A stretch of 64,000 nucleotides of DNA, from the NCBI GenBank assembly GCA_002839315.1, contig PGXV01000004.1, positions 304,958 to 368,957 on the forward strand, read 5' to 3'. Shown piece by piece: positions 25,608 to 35,900 of this stretch. The notes under the pieces were generated by a model. It searched no databases. It saw only the letters and a list, made by a program, of their open reading frames with translations, and was not told the origin of the DNA. The DNA comes from Spirochaetae bacterium HGW-Spirochaetae-3 (GTDB lineage: Bacteria > Spirochaetota > Spirochaetia > Treponematales > UBA12059). How positions within the stretch are numbered: the stretch's first letter is position 1; the number at the start of each line of letters is the position of its first letter. Position numbers and translations under genes: made by a program.

Positions 25608-26376
25608 GGCGCTTGGTTACGCGGGCCACGTAGAGAGGTCCGGCTCCGGCCGCGCGGTCGGGCAAGTAATGGACGCCGTATACGGTCCGCTCCGCTCCGT
25701 CAGCGTCCGGTAGCGGGTCCAACAGGGCGTCGTCGCCGTACTTTTCGAACAGGCGCCGCACGGGACTGTCATTCTCCTCCGGAGACAGAGCGCAGGTCGC
25801 GTATACGAGGGAGCCGCCGGGCGCGAGTAGCAGGAATGCGCTCGACAGCAGCGACCATTGCCGGCGCGACAGGAATTTTATCCTCGCCGGCATCCACGCG
25901 CCGAGCGCGGAGGCGTCCTTGAGCACGTGGCGCTCGCTGGAGCACGGCGCGTCGAGCAGGATCGCGGCGAAGCGGCCGCGCTCGCAGACGCGCCCGCCCG
26001 CCGCGGCCGCGTCGAAGCCGGAGACCGTCACCCGAGACCTCGTCCCGGGCGACAGGTGACGGTCGAGGACGTCGGACAGGCGCCTCCGCCTATCGCTCGA
26101 CAATTCGTTGCACAGCATCCGCGTTCCTTGGCCCATCCTCGAGCCGATCACCAGGCTCTTGCCGCCGGGCGCGGCGCATGCGTCGAGTATCTCGCCGGAC
26201 TCCGGTAGCCGGAGCGCCTTCGCGGCTACGACGGACGCGGAATCGAGCCGATACGGTTCCAGGAGGCCATCGCCGAAGTCGACCGAATCGCCCGGCTCCA
26301 GGAGCGCGGCCCGCAAGCCAGGCCAGCGCTCGCCGAACAGGCCCGCGAAACGCTCGTCGAATTCACGCTCTCCCAT
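25594..26376 (-). CDS. NOL1/NOP2/Sun-family RNA m5C methyltransferase
   Basis: 260 aa Rossmann methyltransferase of the RsmB/RsmF/NSUN4 group. SAM motif I DACAAPGGKS (about 64-73), LCNELSSDRRRRL, then the two catalytic cysteines in DAPCSSERH (about 141) and YATCALSPEEN (about 195). Such enzymes make 5-methylcytosine in rRNA. It is shorter than RsmB/RsmF and lacks an N-terminal NusB or C-terminal PUA domain, so it is closest in layout to NSUN4-like single-domain forms. ATG preceded by AAAGGCGG. Confidence 0.85.
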   Translation of the reverse strand: MGEREFDERFAGLFGERWPGLRAALLEPGDSVDFGDGLLEPYRLDSASVVAAKALRLPESGEILDACAAPGGKSLVIGSRMGQGTRMLCNELSSDRRRRLSDVLDRHLSPGTRSRVTVSGFDAAAAGGRVCERGRFAAILLDAPCSSERHVLKDASALGAWMPARIKFLSRRQWSLLSSAFLLLAPGGSLVYATCALSPEENDSPVRRLFEKYGDDALLDPLPDADGAERTVYGVHYLPDRAAGAGPLYVARVTKRPTAG

Positions 26377-26468
26377 GATCTTGCCGCCTTTCAGGACTCG
26401 CTCGGTTGACCCGCCGCCCGACTTATTCGTACTCTAGCCATACACCTCATGACAAGGATACCACAGCT

Positions 26469-27131
26469 ATGATCAAGGCCTTCCTATTTGACCTCGACGG
26501 CACGCTCGTCGATACACTCGGCGACATCGGGTCGATAATGAACCAGTTCCTGCGTTCTAAAGGCTGGCCGGAGCATTCGTTGGAGGCGTACCGGACCATG
26601 GTCGGTAGCGGCTTCCTGAACCTTATCAAGGCGGCCGTGCCGCCGTCCGAATCGCGGAGGGCAGACGAGCTGTATCCCGAAGCCTACGCGCTATACGAGT
26701 CCAAGGGAACGGGAGACTCTAAGCCGTATCCAGGCGCGGAAGAGGCGCTCCGGGCCCTGGCCGCCGCCGGAGCCGGGCTCGCGGTCGTGTCGAACAAGCC
26801 GGACGCCATCGCCGTAAAGATGGTACGCGGCCTCTTCAGCGGAATTCCGTTCGCCCTCGTAAGCGGCGCGCGGGACGGGGCGCCTCGCAAGCCGGATCCG
26901 GCCGTCGCGCTGGAGGCGGCCCGGGCCTGCGGCGCCGAACCGCGCGAATGCGCCTTCGTCGGCGACTCGGACGTCGACATGAGGACCGCTATAGCCGCGG
27001 GCATGCTCCCGGTCGGCGCGGCGTGGGGCTTCAGGGGCGAGGCTGAACTAGCGGCCGCTGGCGCCCGCGTGATGGCGGCGTCGATAGCCGACGTTCCTCC
27101 CCTCTTCGGATCGTCGCCGGATCGGGAATGA
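26469..27131 (+). CDS. gph: phosphoglycolate phosphatase-like HAD hydrolase
   Basis: 220 aa from ATG 26469; the frame extends upstream without conservation. HAD motif I FDLDGTLVDT (about 7-16), a C1 helical cap (about 17-80), motif II VVSNKP, the motif III lysine in RKPDPA, and motif IV FVGDSDVDM. The GMLPVGAAWGFRG ending is typical of Gph, which hydrolyses 2-phosphoglycolate from repair of oxidised DNA ends. Substrate range in this superfamily is broad, so pyrophosphatase PpaX or a sugar phosphatase are alternatives. Confidence 0.8.
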   Translation: MIKAFLFDLDGTLVDTLGDIGSIMNQFLRSKGWPEHSLEAYRTMVGSGFLNLIKAAVPPSESRRADELYPEAYALYESKGTGDSKPYPGAEEALRALAAAGAGLAVVSNKPDAIAVKMVRGLFSGIPFALVSGARDGAPRKPDPAVALEAARACGAEPRECAFVGDSDVDMRTAIAAGMLPVGAAWGFRGEAELAAAGARVMAASIADVPPLFGSSPDRE

Positions 27132-27195
27132 CGCGTAGGCTTCACTTCCGTCATCCAAGCCGATATACTGGAACCATTGAATCAAGGAGGTTTTC

Positions 27196-28944
27196 ATGGA
27201 CAAGCACGATATTCTGGAGCGCGCCCGCGATTATATAGCCAAGGAAAGCGACCCCGCGTTCAAGTCGGAGGTCGAAGCGCTCATAGAGGCCGACGACATG
27301 AAGGAGCTCGAGGATCGTTTCTACCGAGACCTCGAATTCGGCACCGGCGGCCTTCGCGGCGTCATCGGCGGCGGATACAACCGGATGAATTCCTACGTCG
27401 TCCGCCGCGCCACCCAGGGTATGTGCGACTACCTGAAAGCCAACGTAACGGGCAAGAGCCTGTCGGCCTGCGTCGCCTACGATTCCAGGCACTATTCCGA
27501 CGTGTTCTCGCTCGATACGGCGCTTATCTTCGCGGCCAACGGCATCAAGGCGTACCTGTTCACGTCGCTCCGCCCTACCCCCGAGCTTTCCTACGCCATC
27601 AGGAGGCTCGGCGCCGATACCGGCGTCGTGGTCACCGCGAGCCACAATCCGCCCGCCTACAACGGATACAAGGCCTACTGGAACGACGGATCCCAGGTCA
27701 CCGAGCCCCATGACGCGGGCATCATCGACAGGGTCAACGCCGTCAGGCTCATCAAGTCGATGCCCAAGGACGAGGCGATAGCCAAGGGGCTCCTCGTGAT
27801 GATCGATAAGGATATAGACGATGCGTACGTAGCGATGGTCAAATCGAAGCTGTTCAGACCGGACCTGATAAAGGCGATGGCCAAGGACGTCAAGGTCGTC
27901 TACACCCCGCTGCACGGTACCGGCGCCATGCCGTTCGAGCGCGTCATGGGCGAGCTCGGCCTGACCGTCGTCACCGTACCGGAGCAGCGCGAGCCGGACG
28001 GTGATTTTCCGACCGTATCGTACCCCAATCCCGAGGAGGCCGCCGCGCTCAAGATGGCGCTGGAACTAGGCGCCGAGGTCAAGGCCGACGTCGTGATGGC
28101 GACCGACCCCGACGCCGATAGGCTCGGCATCGCGGTCCCCGACGGCTCCGGCGCCTATACGCTCATATCGGGCAACCAGCTCGGCGCCCTTCACGCCGAC
28201 TACATCCTCCTGTCTCTCAAGGAACTCGGGCGTATGCCTAAACGCCCCGGGCTCATAAAGAGCGTCGTCACCACTGAGCTTCAGTCGCGCATCGCGAAAG
28301 CGTACGGCGCCGAGTGCTTCGATTGCCTGACCGGCTTCAAGTGGATAGCCGATACCATGCGCGGCTTCGAGCGCGACGGCGTCGACTTCGTCTACGCCAC
28401 CGAGGAAAGCTACGGCTACCTCGTCGAGGACGAGGTGCGCGACAAGGACGGCATATCCGCGGCCGCGATGACCGCCGAGATGACGATGTACTGGCGCTCC
28501 AAGGGCAAGAGCCTCCTACAGCGTCTCGACGAACTCTTCGCGGAGCACGGCTTCCACGAGGAGCGCGGGGTCAACAAGTATTTTCAGGGTCCGACCGGCA
28601 TGGACGTGATGCGCGGCATCATGGACGCCTACCGCGAGAATCAGCCCGCGACGCTCGGCGGCATCGCGGTAGAACGCATACGCGACATAAAGACCGGCAA
28701 GTCCTGGCGCATCGCGTCTCCCGGAGCCGCTTCGAGCGTCGACCTGCCCGCGAGCGACGTCATCCAGTGGTACCTGAGCGACGGGACCCTGGTGACGGTA
28801 CGGCCGAGCGGCACGGAACCGAAGATAAAATACTACGTGCTGGCCAGGACCGAGGTCGGCGCCGGAGGTCTGGACGCCGCGAGGAAGGCGAGCTCGGCCA
28901 AGGTCGACGCCATCCTCGCCGATATAAAGAAAGTCATCGGGTGA
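27196..28944 (+). CDS. pgm: phosphoglucomutase / phosphomannomutase
   Basis: 582 aa alpha-D-phosphohexomutase of the long PgcA type. Active-site serine loop TASHNPPAYNGYKAY (about 135-149), metal loop DPDADRLGIAV (about 298-308), sugar-binding loop ATEESYGYL and phosphate-binding loop RPSGTEPKIKYY near the C-terminus. It interconverts glucose-1-P and glucose-6-P, which links with the UGPase and glucokinase genes at 49.8-52.4 kb. AAGGAGG six bases before the ATG. The stop overlaps the GTG start of the exonuclease gene. Confidence 0.93.
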   Translation: MDKHDILERARDYIAKESDPAFKSEVEALIEADDMKELEDRFYRDLEFGTGGLRGVIGGGYNRMNSYVVRRATQGMCDYLKANVTGKSLSACVAYDSRHYSDVFSLDTALIFAANGIKAYLFTSLRPTPELSYAIRRLGADTGVVVTASHNPPAYNGYKAYWNDGSQVTEPHDAGIIDRVNAVRLIKSMPKDEAIAKGLLVMIDKDIDDAYVAMVKSKLFRPDLIKAMAKDVKVVYTPLHGTGAMPFERVMGELGLTVVTVPEQREPDGDFPTVSYPNPEEAAALKMALELGAEVKADVVMATDPDADRLGIAVPDGSGAYTLISGNQLGALHADYILLSLKELGRMPKRPGLIKSVVTTELQSRIAKAYGAECFDCLTGFKWIADTMRGFERDGVDFVYATEESYGYLVEDEVRDKDGISAAAMTAEMTMYWRSKGKSLLQRLDELFAEHGFHEERGVNKYFQGPTGMDVMRGIMDAYRENQPATLGGIAVERIRDIKTGKSWRIASPGAASSVDLPASDVIQWYLSDGTLVTVRPSGTEPKIKYYVLARTEVGAGGLDAARKASSAKVDAILADIKKVIG

Positions 28945-29663
28945 GCCGCGACGGCGGTCCGTTCGGATCGGGATACGGCCCCGGCGAGCGCCGCGCTTAC
29001 GGTCGACGCCGCGGCGCCGGCGCCCGATCCGGCGGGAGCGCGCCCTCCCGGCCCGGTTACGGCGGCCCCAGGGCGGCGAGGCTCGGCCCCGACGAGATAG
29101 ACGCGCTCTTGTCCGTCGTTGACCGCGTCAGGTTCGTAGCGTTCGACTTCGAGACGACGGGCCTGTCGGCGGACCGCGACCGCGTTGTGGAGATCGGCGC
29201 AGTGGCGTTCCGCGTCCGCAAGGACGATGGAGGATGGGTCGGCGTGGCGGATGGCGCCTATGAGACCCTCATCAATCCGGGGCGTCCCATTCCGGCCGCG
29301 GTCAGCGCCATCCATGGCATAGACGACCTGGCCGTCTCTTCGGCGCCGACTTTCGCCGAGGCCGCGGGTGAACTGATCGCGTTCATCGACGGTTCGATAC
29401 TCGTAGCCCATAACGCTCCCTTCGACATGGGCTTCCTGCGCCTGGAAACCGCACGCGCGGGCCTTGAAAATCCACCCAATCCGGCGTATGATACTATCGC
29501 TATAGCGAAGACCGCCATATCCGGCCTTCCGAGCTATTCGCTCAAATCATTGGCTTCTTGCTTCGGCATCGTTCAGAACGCCGCCCACCGTGGTGGAGAT
29601 GATGCCAAAGTCTGCATGGAATTGTTCATTAAGTGCATAAATCTAATCGACACAAACAAATAA
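28941..29663 (+). CDS. DnaQ/DEDDh 3'-5' exonuclease (Pol III epsilon-like)
   Basis: 240 aa from GTG 28941, which overlaps the pgm stop as GTGA. A 45-residue Gly/Arg/Ser-rich basic leader (GYGPGERRAYGRRRGAG) precedes the exonuclease fold. Motif I FDFETTGL (about 68-75), motif II IHGI and a second acidic residue, HNAPFDMGFL, and motif III HRGGDDAKVC near residue 220, so the DEDDh set is complete. The basic low-complexity N-terminus is unusual for the family and may bind nucleic acid. It could be a proofreading subunit or a free RNase T-like nuclease; nothing here decides. Confidence 0.82.
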   Translation: MSRDGGPFGSGYGPGERRAYGRRRGAGARSGGSAPSRPGYGGPRAARLGPDEIDALLSVVDRVRFVAFDFETTGLSADRDRVVEIGAVAFRVRKDDGGWVGVADGAYETLINPGRPIPAAVSAIHGIDDLAVSSAPTFAEAAGELIAFIDGSILVAHNAPFDMGFLRLETARAGLENPPNPAYDTIAIAKTAISGLPSYSLKSLASCFGIVQNAAHRGGDDAKVCMELFIKCINLIDTNK

Positions 29664-29667
29664 ACTA

Positions 29668-29702
29668 ATTCGACAAATATGTCGACTCGACAAATTTGTC
29701 GA
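29668..29702 (+). repeat. two tandem 16-base dyads
   Basis: Copies TCGACAAATATGTCGA (29670-29685) and TCGACAAATTTGTCGA (29687-29702) lie one base apart; the second is a perfect palindrome. They begin seven bases past the exonuclease stop. A related palindrome lies at 29784-29797. They look like protein-binding sites; as RNA they could also fold. Confidence 0.6.
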
Positions 29703-29708
29703 ATATTT

Positions 29709-29741
29709 AAACACGCGCCATTGTCGGGGCGTGTTTTTTTT
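29709..29741 (+). terminator. intrinsic terminator after the exonuclease gene
   Basis: Stem AACACGC (29710-29716) with GCGTGTT (29729-29735) around a 12-base loop, followed by a run of eight T and, after GA, another T-run. Confidence 0.8.
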
Positions 29742-29783
29742 GATTTTTTTTGCTCAAAAAATAATTGTATAGATCGCCATTAT

Positions 29784-29820
29784 TGTCGATATCGACATTT
29801 TAGTCGCAGTGTGATATATT
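29784..29820 (+). promoter_or_regulatory. promoter with overlapping palindromic operator, upstream of the giant lipoprotein gene
   Basis: TCGACA (29792-29797), 17-base spacer, TATATT (29815-29820). The -35 forms the right half of the perfect palindrome TGTCGATATCGACA (29784-29797), which shares the TGTCGA/TCGACA halves with the dyads at 29670-29702. A leader of about 90 bases would follow. Confidence 0.5.
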
Positions 29821-29917
29821 CAAGTACATAGATGTTGCCTTATCATCATAAGTATTCCCTTTTCCGATAATGAAACGGGCGCATCCGCGCCGAGACTGAG
29901 CCTCGAGGGAGCACTAT

Positions 29918-32900
29918 ATGACGATCGAGTCGAAGAAGCTGACTACCCTGCTCGCTCTGTGTACAATCGCGGCGAGCGCGCTCGCCTTCTCTTGCAAGAG
30001 CCCGTTATTCGGGCTCGGCGGCCAGGTGGACACCGCGATCCCCGGGATTTCCGTTTCGGAGCTGGAAGAAGGCGGAACGCCCAGGGCGCTTATCAACGGC
30101 GACTACGTAAGGGGATCCATAATCCTGCGCGGTAGCGTCAGCGACGACCTGGGCATCGCCTCCGTCTCGTTGACTTTCTTGGATAGCGGCTCGACCATCA
30201 CGATCGATGCCGCTCTCGACGCCAAGGCCCAAAGCTGGGAAGCCACGATAGAAACGGCGGATTTCATCGACGGCAGCAAGGATTTCGTCGTTACCGTAAC
30301 CGACACGGTGGGCAAGACGTCCACGACGCGGTTCGTCCTCTACTTCGACAACAAGCCGCCGACGGTACTCCTTACCGTCCCGGCCGCCGACGAAGGCCTG
30401 GCATCGGACTCCCTCTACGGCACCGTCGCGATCAAGGGTAGCGCCGCCGACCAGTTCGGTATACGCAAGGTTCGGGTATTCCTATATAACGAGGCCGGAG
30501 CGCTGCTCTACGCCTCGCCAGACGACGCCTCCATCGGCACCAACTCCTTCGCGCTGCAGCTCGACACCAGCTCGCTGATCGGCAAGACCGGCAGCGAGCG
30601 AGGCTACGTCTACGTACGCGCCTGGGATCGCTCCGGCAATACCAATACCCAGTTCTACCGCCTCGACGAGATCAAGGCGCTCAACGCCAACCTCGGCGCC
30701 ACCGTAGAAGAGCTCCACGCGCTGGAAACGGGAACGTCATCGACGATCAACGACCTGACGCTGGCCGCGCTCGTCGGCACCAGGCGCTATGAGCCGGGCA
30801 CCGGGTACGACGACGATCACCTGATATCCTACTATTTCGACCAGAACTCCAATCTGCCCATCATCACGATATCCAACCCCGAAGAAGGCAAGACGGCGAG
30901 CCAGAACCTCCTGTCGACGAACGCCAAGGCCATGGGCCTCGTCCAGGACGCCAACGGCGTCGACCTGGTAGAGATACAGTTCAGGCTCGTGGATTCCACC
31001 GAGACCGATTGGTACTACGATGCCCATCCCGCCGACGACAGCGCAGGCGACGATATAGAGGCGAGCGGTACCGGGCGCGTCGTCAATTGGTATACGAAGC
31101 CGCTCTTCGAGAATTACGGCGGCCTTATCGCCGACGTACAGAACATCCGCGTCCGGGCCACCGATTCCGACGGCAACGTCCGGACTTCGGAATGGGTTCC
31201 CTTCACCATCGACGCTAACGTCCCGGACGTCACGATAACGAGCCCGTTGCCCGGCGATTACCTGAACGGCGATCCGATCACCATAGAGGGGACGGCGAGA
31301 TCCTACGGTACGGCGACCATCGGCAGGGTCGATCTATCGGTCGACGGCCAGTTCGACTACGCGGAGGCCAGTATTACTTCCGGCGCCGGCACGCAGAACG
31401 TAGAATGGAGCTTCAGCATATCGAGCGCGCTCGTGCCGACCGACGGCACCTACACGATAAAGGCCCGCGTCACCGACTCCCCCGGCAACAAGCAGGCGCT
31501 TTATAACATAGTCGCGACCATAGACCGGACGGCCCCCCACAGCCTCGCGTTCATATCGCCGTCCAACGGAGCGAGCGTCAACGGCTATCCGACGATCATG
31601 GGGCAGGCCAAGGATAACGTGCTGCTCAAGGAAGTCTACCTGGTCTTCGAGAAAAGCGGAGAAGAGCAGAAGCTCGCCGACGCATACAATTGGACGTATA
31701 ACCTCGACGCCGGGATGTCGGCTAATACTACCGACGGATACGACATGGGCAACAACATATTCCGCGTGCCGTTCCGGATAAAGGCCGTCGACCAGGCTAA
31801 CAATATCGCCCTCAGCCCGGCCTTCGGTACGGATCCGGACGATCCCGGCGTAGGCTCGTACTATCTCGACGTCGACCTGGACGGAGACAAGCCGGAGATC
31901 ACGAACATAGTCTCCCCGGGAGCCGAGAACGTTATCGGAACTCCATACGTTATCACCGGTTCTATCAAGGTCCAGGGCACGGCGACCGACGACGACAGAC
32001 TGCACTCCATCGAGATGGCGCTGATAGCGATATCGGGCGCGACCGAGAGCTGGCGCAGCCTCGACGGCGCGACGGCGGTCGCCGAGGGGACGTTCTACCC
32101 GGTAAACGGATTGACCCTGTGGAGCTACGTCCTCAACGACTTGGGCAACCTCTACGCGCTGTCCGATCTAGCTGGACACGCGGGGGACTTCAGGATCATC
32201 GTCAGGGCCGTCGACACCAAGGACCTCGTTTCGACAACGCCAGTAGCCGACGTCACCGGCGACGAGCATACCGTCTACGTACGCTTCGACAACACGCTTC
32301 CCGGCGTCATCGACCTATCGCCCGAAGAGGGCACGATGCAGAGCGGCACGTTCCCGCTGACGTTCACCGCGCAGGATAATTTCAGCGTCGTGCTCGCGCA
32401 GATCAGCTATAATAACGGGTCGAGCTATGCCACCTTGCCGATCACGGCGGGCTCGTCCGTCCCGCTTAGCGTCAGCGTCAATACCAAGACCGTCAACGCC
32501 GGGGCACTGGCCTCCGTGTCCGGCACGCTCTACATGCGCATACGGCTCAAGGACGACGGCGACAACATAACGGAGAAGAGCTTCAAGTACCTGATCGATA
32601 ACATCGCGCCCGTCGACGTCACGGCGCCGTCCGCCGTAACGATGTCGGCTATCAGCAACCGTATGTATACCGAAGCCGGAGCCAGCCTCGCGGAGATACT
32701 CGGCGTCGTCAACGACACGGGTACCGTCCGAGGCATAGACCGGGTCGAGGTATACTTCGAGCGCGGCGGCGCCATCTATAGGTTGAACCCGGACAAGGCG
32801 GCGTCGAGCGTAGCCGGCAAGAGCTATACCTTCTCTAACGGCGTGACCGCGCTATACCCCTACGATACCGAGCCGGACGATCTCGACGACTATAAGGTAA

Positions 32901-35900
32901 TCGTCGATAAGGCGGAGAATTACGTAGACGGCGACGCGGACGGATACCAGGAAAGCCTTACCCAGGGCTCGACCGGATATACCTGGGGGGCCCGCTACGA
33001 TTCTACCAAGATTTACGACGGCGACGTCACGGTGCACTACGTCGCATGGGACGACGCGGGCAATTCGTCGCATTTCCAGGCGGCCGGGATAATCACGAAC
33101 AATCCGCCCGTCCTCGCCGCGATGACGCTCGGCACGAGCCTGAACGGGGATACGGACGCTACCGACGACGGCGAGCGCGTGAGGCTGACGAGGCAGGCCG
33201 ACGGCACGTGGCGGGGATACACGCTCAAGGCCGACGGCAGCCAGTTAGGCGCGGAACGGGTCTACGACCTGGCGGATCCCGTCCTGACGATAAGGAACAA
33301 CCTGTTCACCTTCAGCGCCGCGGTATCGGGCGGTAACGCGCCCCTGTCGTATAACGCGCTCGCTCCCGACGGCTCTACGCCTCTGCTCGGATGGGACGCC
33401 GCGTCCGCGTACGCGGTCACGGCCTTCGGGACGGCGGGATGGGTCGAGGACTCCGTCAATACGCTGACGATCCATGCCAGGGACACCGCCTACGGCACGC
33501 CGCTGGCGACCGCGGCGCTATCGTTCAAGGTACGGGTGGACAATACCGACGGCACCGCCCCTGAGATCGGCCTGGCTCCGGTCGGGTCCCGCTACGCGGC
33601 CCCTGAAGACGGGCTATCCCTGTCGTACTCGGCGCGCGCGGAGGAGGCGGTCGAGGGCTATTCAGACAACCTGCTCTGGATCGACGAGGACTTAAACGGC
33701 GACTGCTCCTGGGACGAGCGGCTCGGCCACGTCGAGCTACCGGCCGACAGCCTCCACGACGGGCTCGACGCCGACGTCTCCGGCGTCGTCAAGATGCGAG
33801 GCAAGGTCTACGACGACCAGCGCGTCTCCAAGCTCACCGTCTCGTTCAGCGTCGGATTCGACACGAACGGCTCGGCAGCCGGCGGCGCCGTGGCGGCCGG
33901 GAACGAGATCGATCTGGCCCTTTTCAGCTCGGGCAACCTGTCCGTCGTCGCGGAGCGCCAGGCCGCCATGGACGCCGCGTCCAACGCGCTGTCGTTCGCG
34001 CTCGACGGGAAGAACACGCCGGAGCTAAGCGACGAGCTCGGACACGCGATGGGTTACGAACTGACATGGAACACCGCGTTCATCACCGGCGTCGCGTCCG
34101 ACAACGTCATCGTCACCGTCAAGGCGTACAACGCCGACGGAACGCTCTCCAGCTCGGCGACACAGACCGTCGACGTGGTGCCGTACATCACCTCCATCGC
34201 GCGGAGCGGCGATTATAACACTATCCGCTCCAGGCACGGGCGATACGCCGCCTCGCTCGGCGAGACGATCACGATCTACGGCTTCAATATCCGGAATTCA
34301 GCCTCGGACACGATATCGTTCGGGACCTCGGCGCCGGTCGCGATATCGTCCGGTGGCATCTCGTCGTTCGGGATCGCGATCCCCGCCTCCGCGAAGAGCG
34401 GCCAGGTCACGGTGACGGTAAGCGGTATCGACTCGATAAACAACGTCAACGCCGACGCCGACTATTCAAGCGAGGCGAGCGCGGCCGCGTCGCTCGACGG
34501 CTCCACGCTCTGGGGCGACGATAGGTCCATGCATCTATGGAGGTCGGACGACGCCCAGGCAGGCTCGGACCGGGGGTACTTCACCGGCAGCGCCGATCCC
34601 GAGTACCCGGCCATGAGCATGGATCCGGCCACCGGCGTCCTCTACGCCAGCTGGAACAACTACGCGCTTTCCCGCATCTACTGGGGCACGAGCGCCGGAG
34701 CCTACTCGACCATATTCACCGGATACGACCCGTCCGAGCACACGGATATCCACTACGGCAGCAGGCCGACGGTCGTCTGGAACGCGAACCTCTACGGCAA
34801 CAATACGTGGAATTCGACCGGCGCCGGCGGCGTCTACGTCTGGGATCAGTACGCGAACTCGGCGCTGACGGGCACCGGCAACGCCTACGAGTCGGAGCTG
34901 CTGTACCACGACCAGAAGCTGATGCAGTTCATCAACCAGCGCGTCGTGACCTCGGGGTCCGACATCCATATCAGCTACTACGACACCGATACGAAGGCGC
35001 TAAAGTACTGGCACCATACGAGCAACACCAACCCGGCGTACGCGATGGACTGGATCAACGTCGACGGCGGCATGGACGAGCACGATGGCAATTCAACCAC
35101 CACTATCACCTACGCTAGCGCTACCGCCACAAACGTAACGCACCAAGCGCCGTCTAACGGCGTTACCGTTGCAAGTCACAATGTCGTTCTTGGGCAAAAA
35201 GTAGCCAGTGGCACGATATTGGTAACATTGTCGAACGCCACGCAAATAACAGCGACGCAGAACGGTTACGTTTCATACCTATTGGATATAGGGGATGCAG
35301 TTTCACGCTGGTCAGCAACCACGGTAGCAACGCTTGCTTCACATAGCGTGTACTCAAGCTCTACGAATGTCGGAGAAGCTGTTGTAACCGCGCCCACGGC
35401 TACGGTTCTATTGACGCTAACAGACTACGCAGGGACAAATACAAATATTACAGCAAGCGTAGCTGGACTTATTAGCTACCGCAGCCCCGTAGGAACACCA
35501 GTCACCGGAACCACGACTCTCGCTAGCATAATGACCGATTATTCGCGCATCGTCTCTGCCAACCGTTCAGCCTCCGCGGGCGAATTCAGCGCCATCGACA
35601 CCAACCCCTCCGGGTACCCGGTCATCGCGTACTACGATATGTCCAACCAGACGGTAAAGATAGCCAGGGCGAGCGCGGTCAATCCGAGCGGCGCCCAATG
35701 GGCCCTCCAGACAGCGATGGTGGTCACGCCATGGAAAGACACCAACTTCAAGTACTCAGGCAAGTACATCACGATGAGGATCGACGAGGCCGGCTACCTG
35801 CACATGGCGTTCTACCGTAACTCGACGGGCGACCTCCTCTATATGAAGTCGACCAACAAACCGTCCGACGGGACGACAGCCTACGCCTTCGGCCCGAGCG

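Noticed and set aside
28314..28940. Upstream extension of the exonuclease frame
   Set aside because: It lies in another phase inside pgm and is arginine-rich. The GTG at 28941 overlapping the pgm stop is the natural start.
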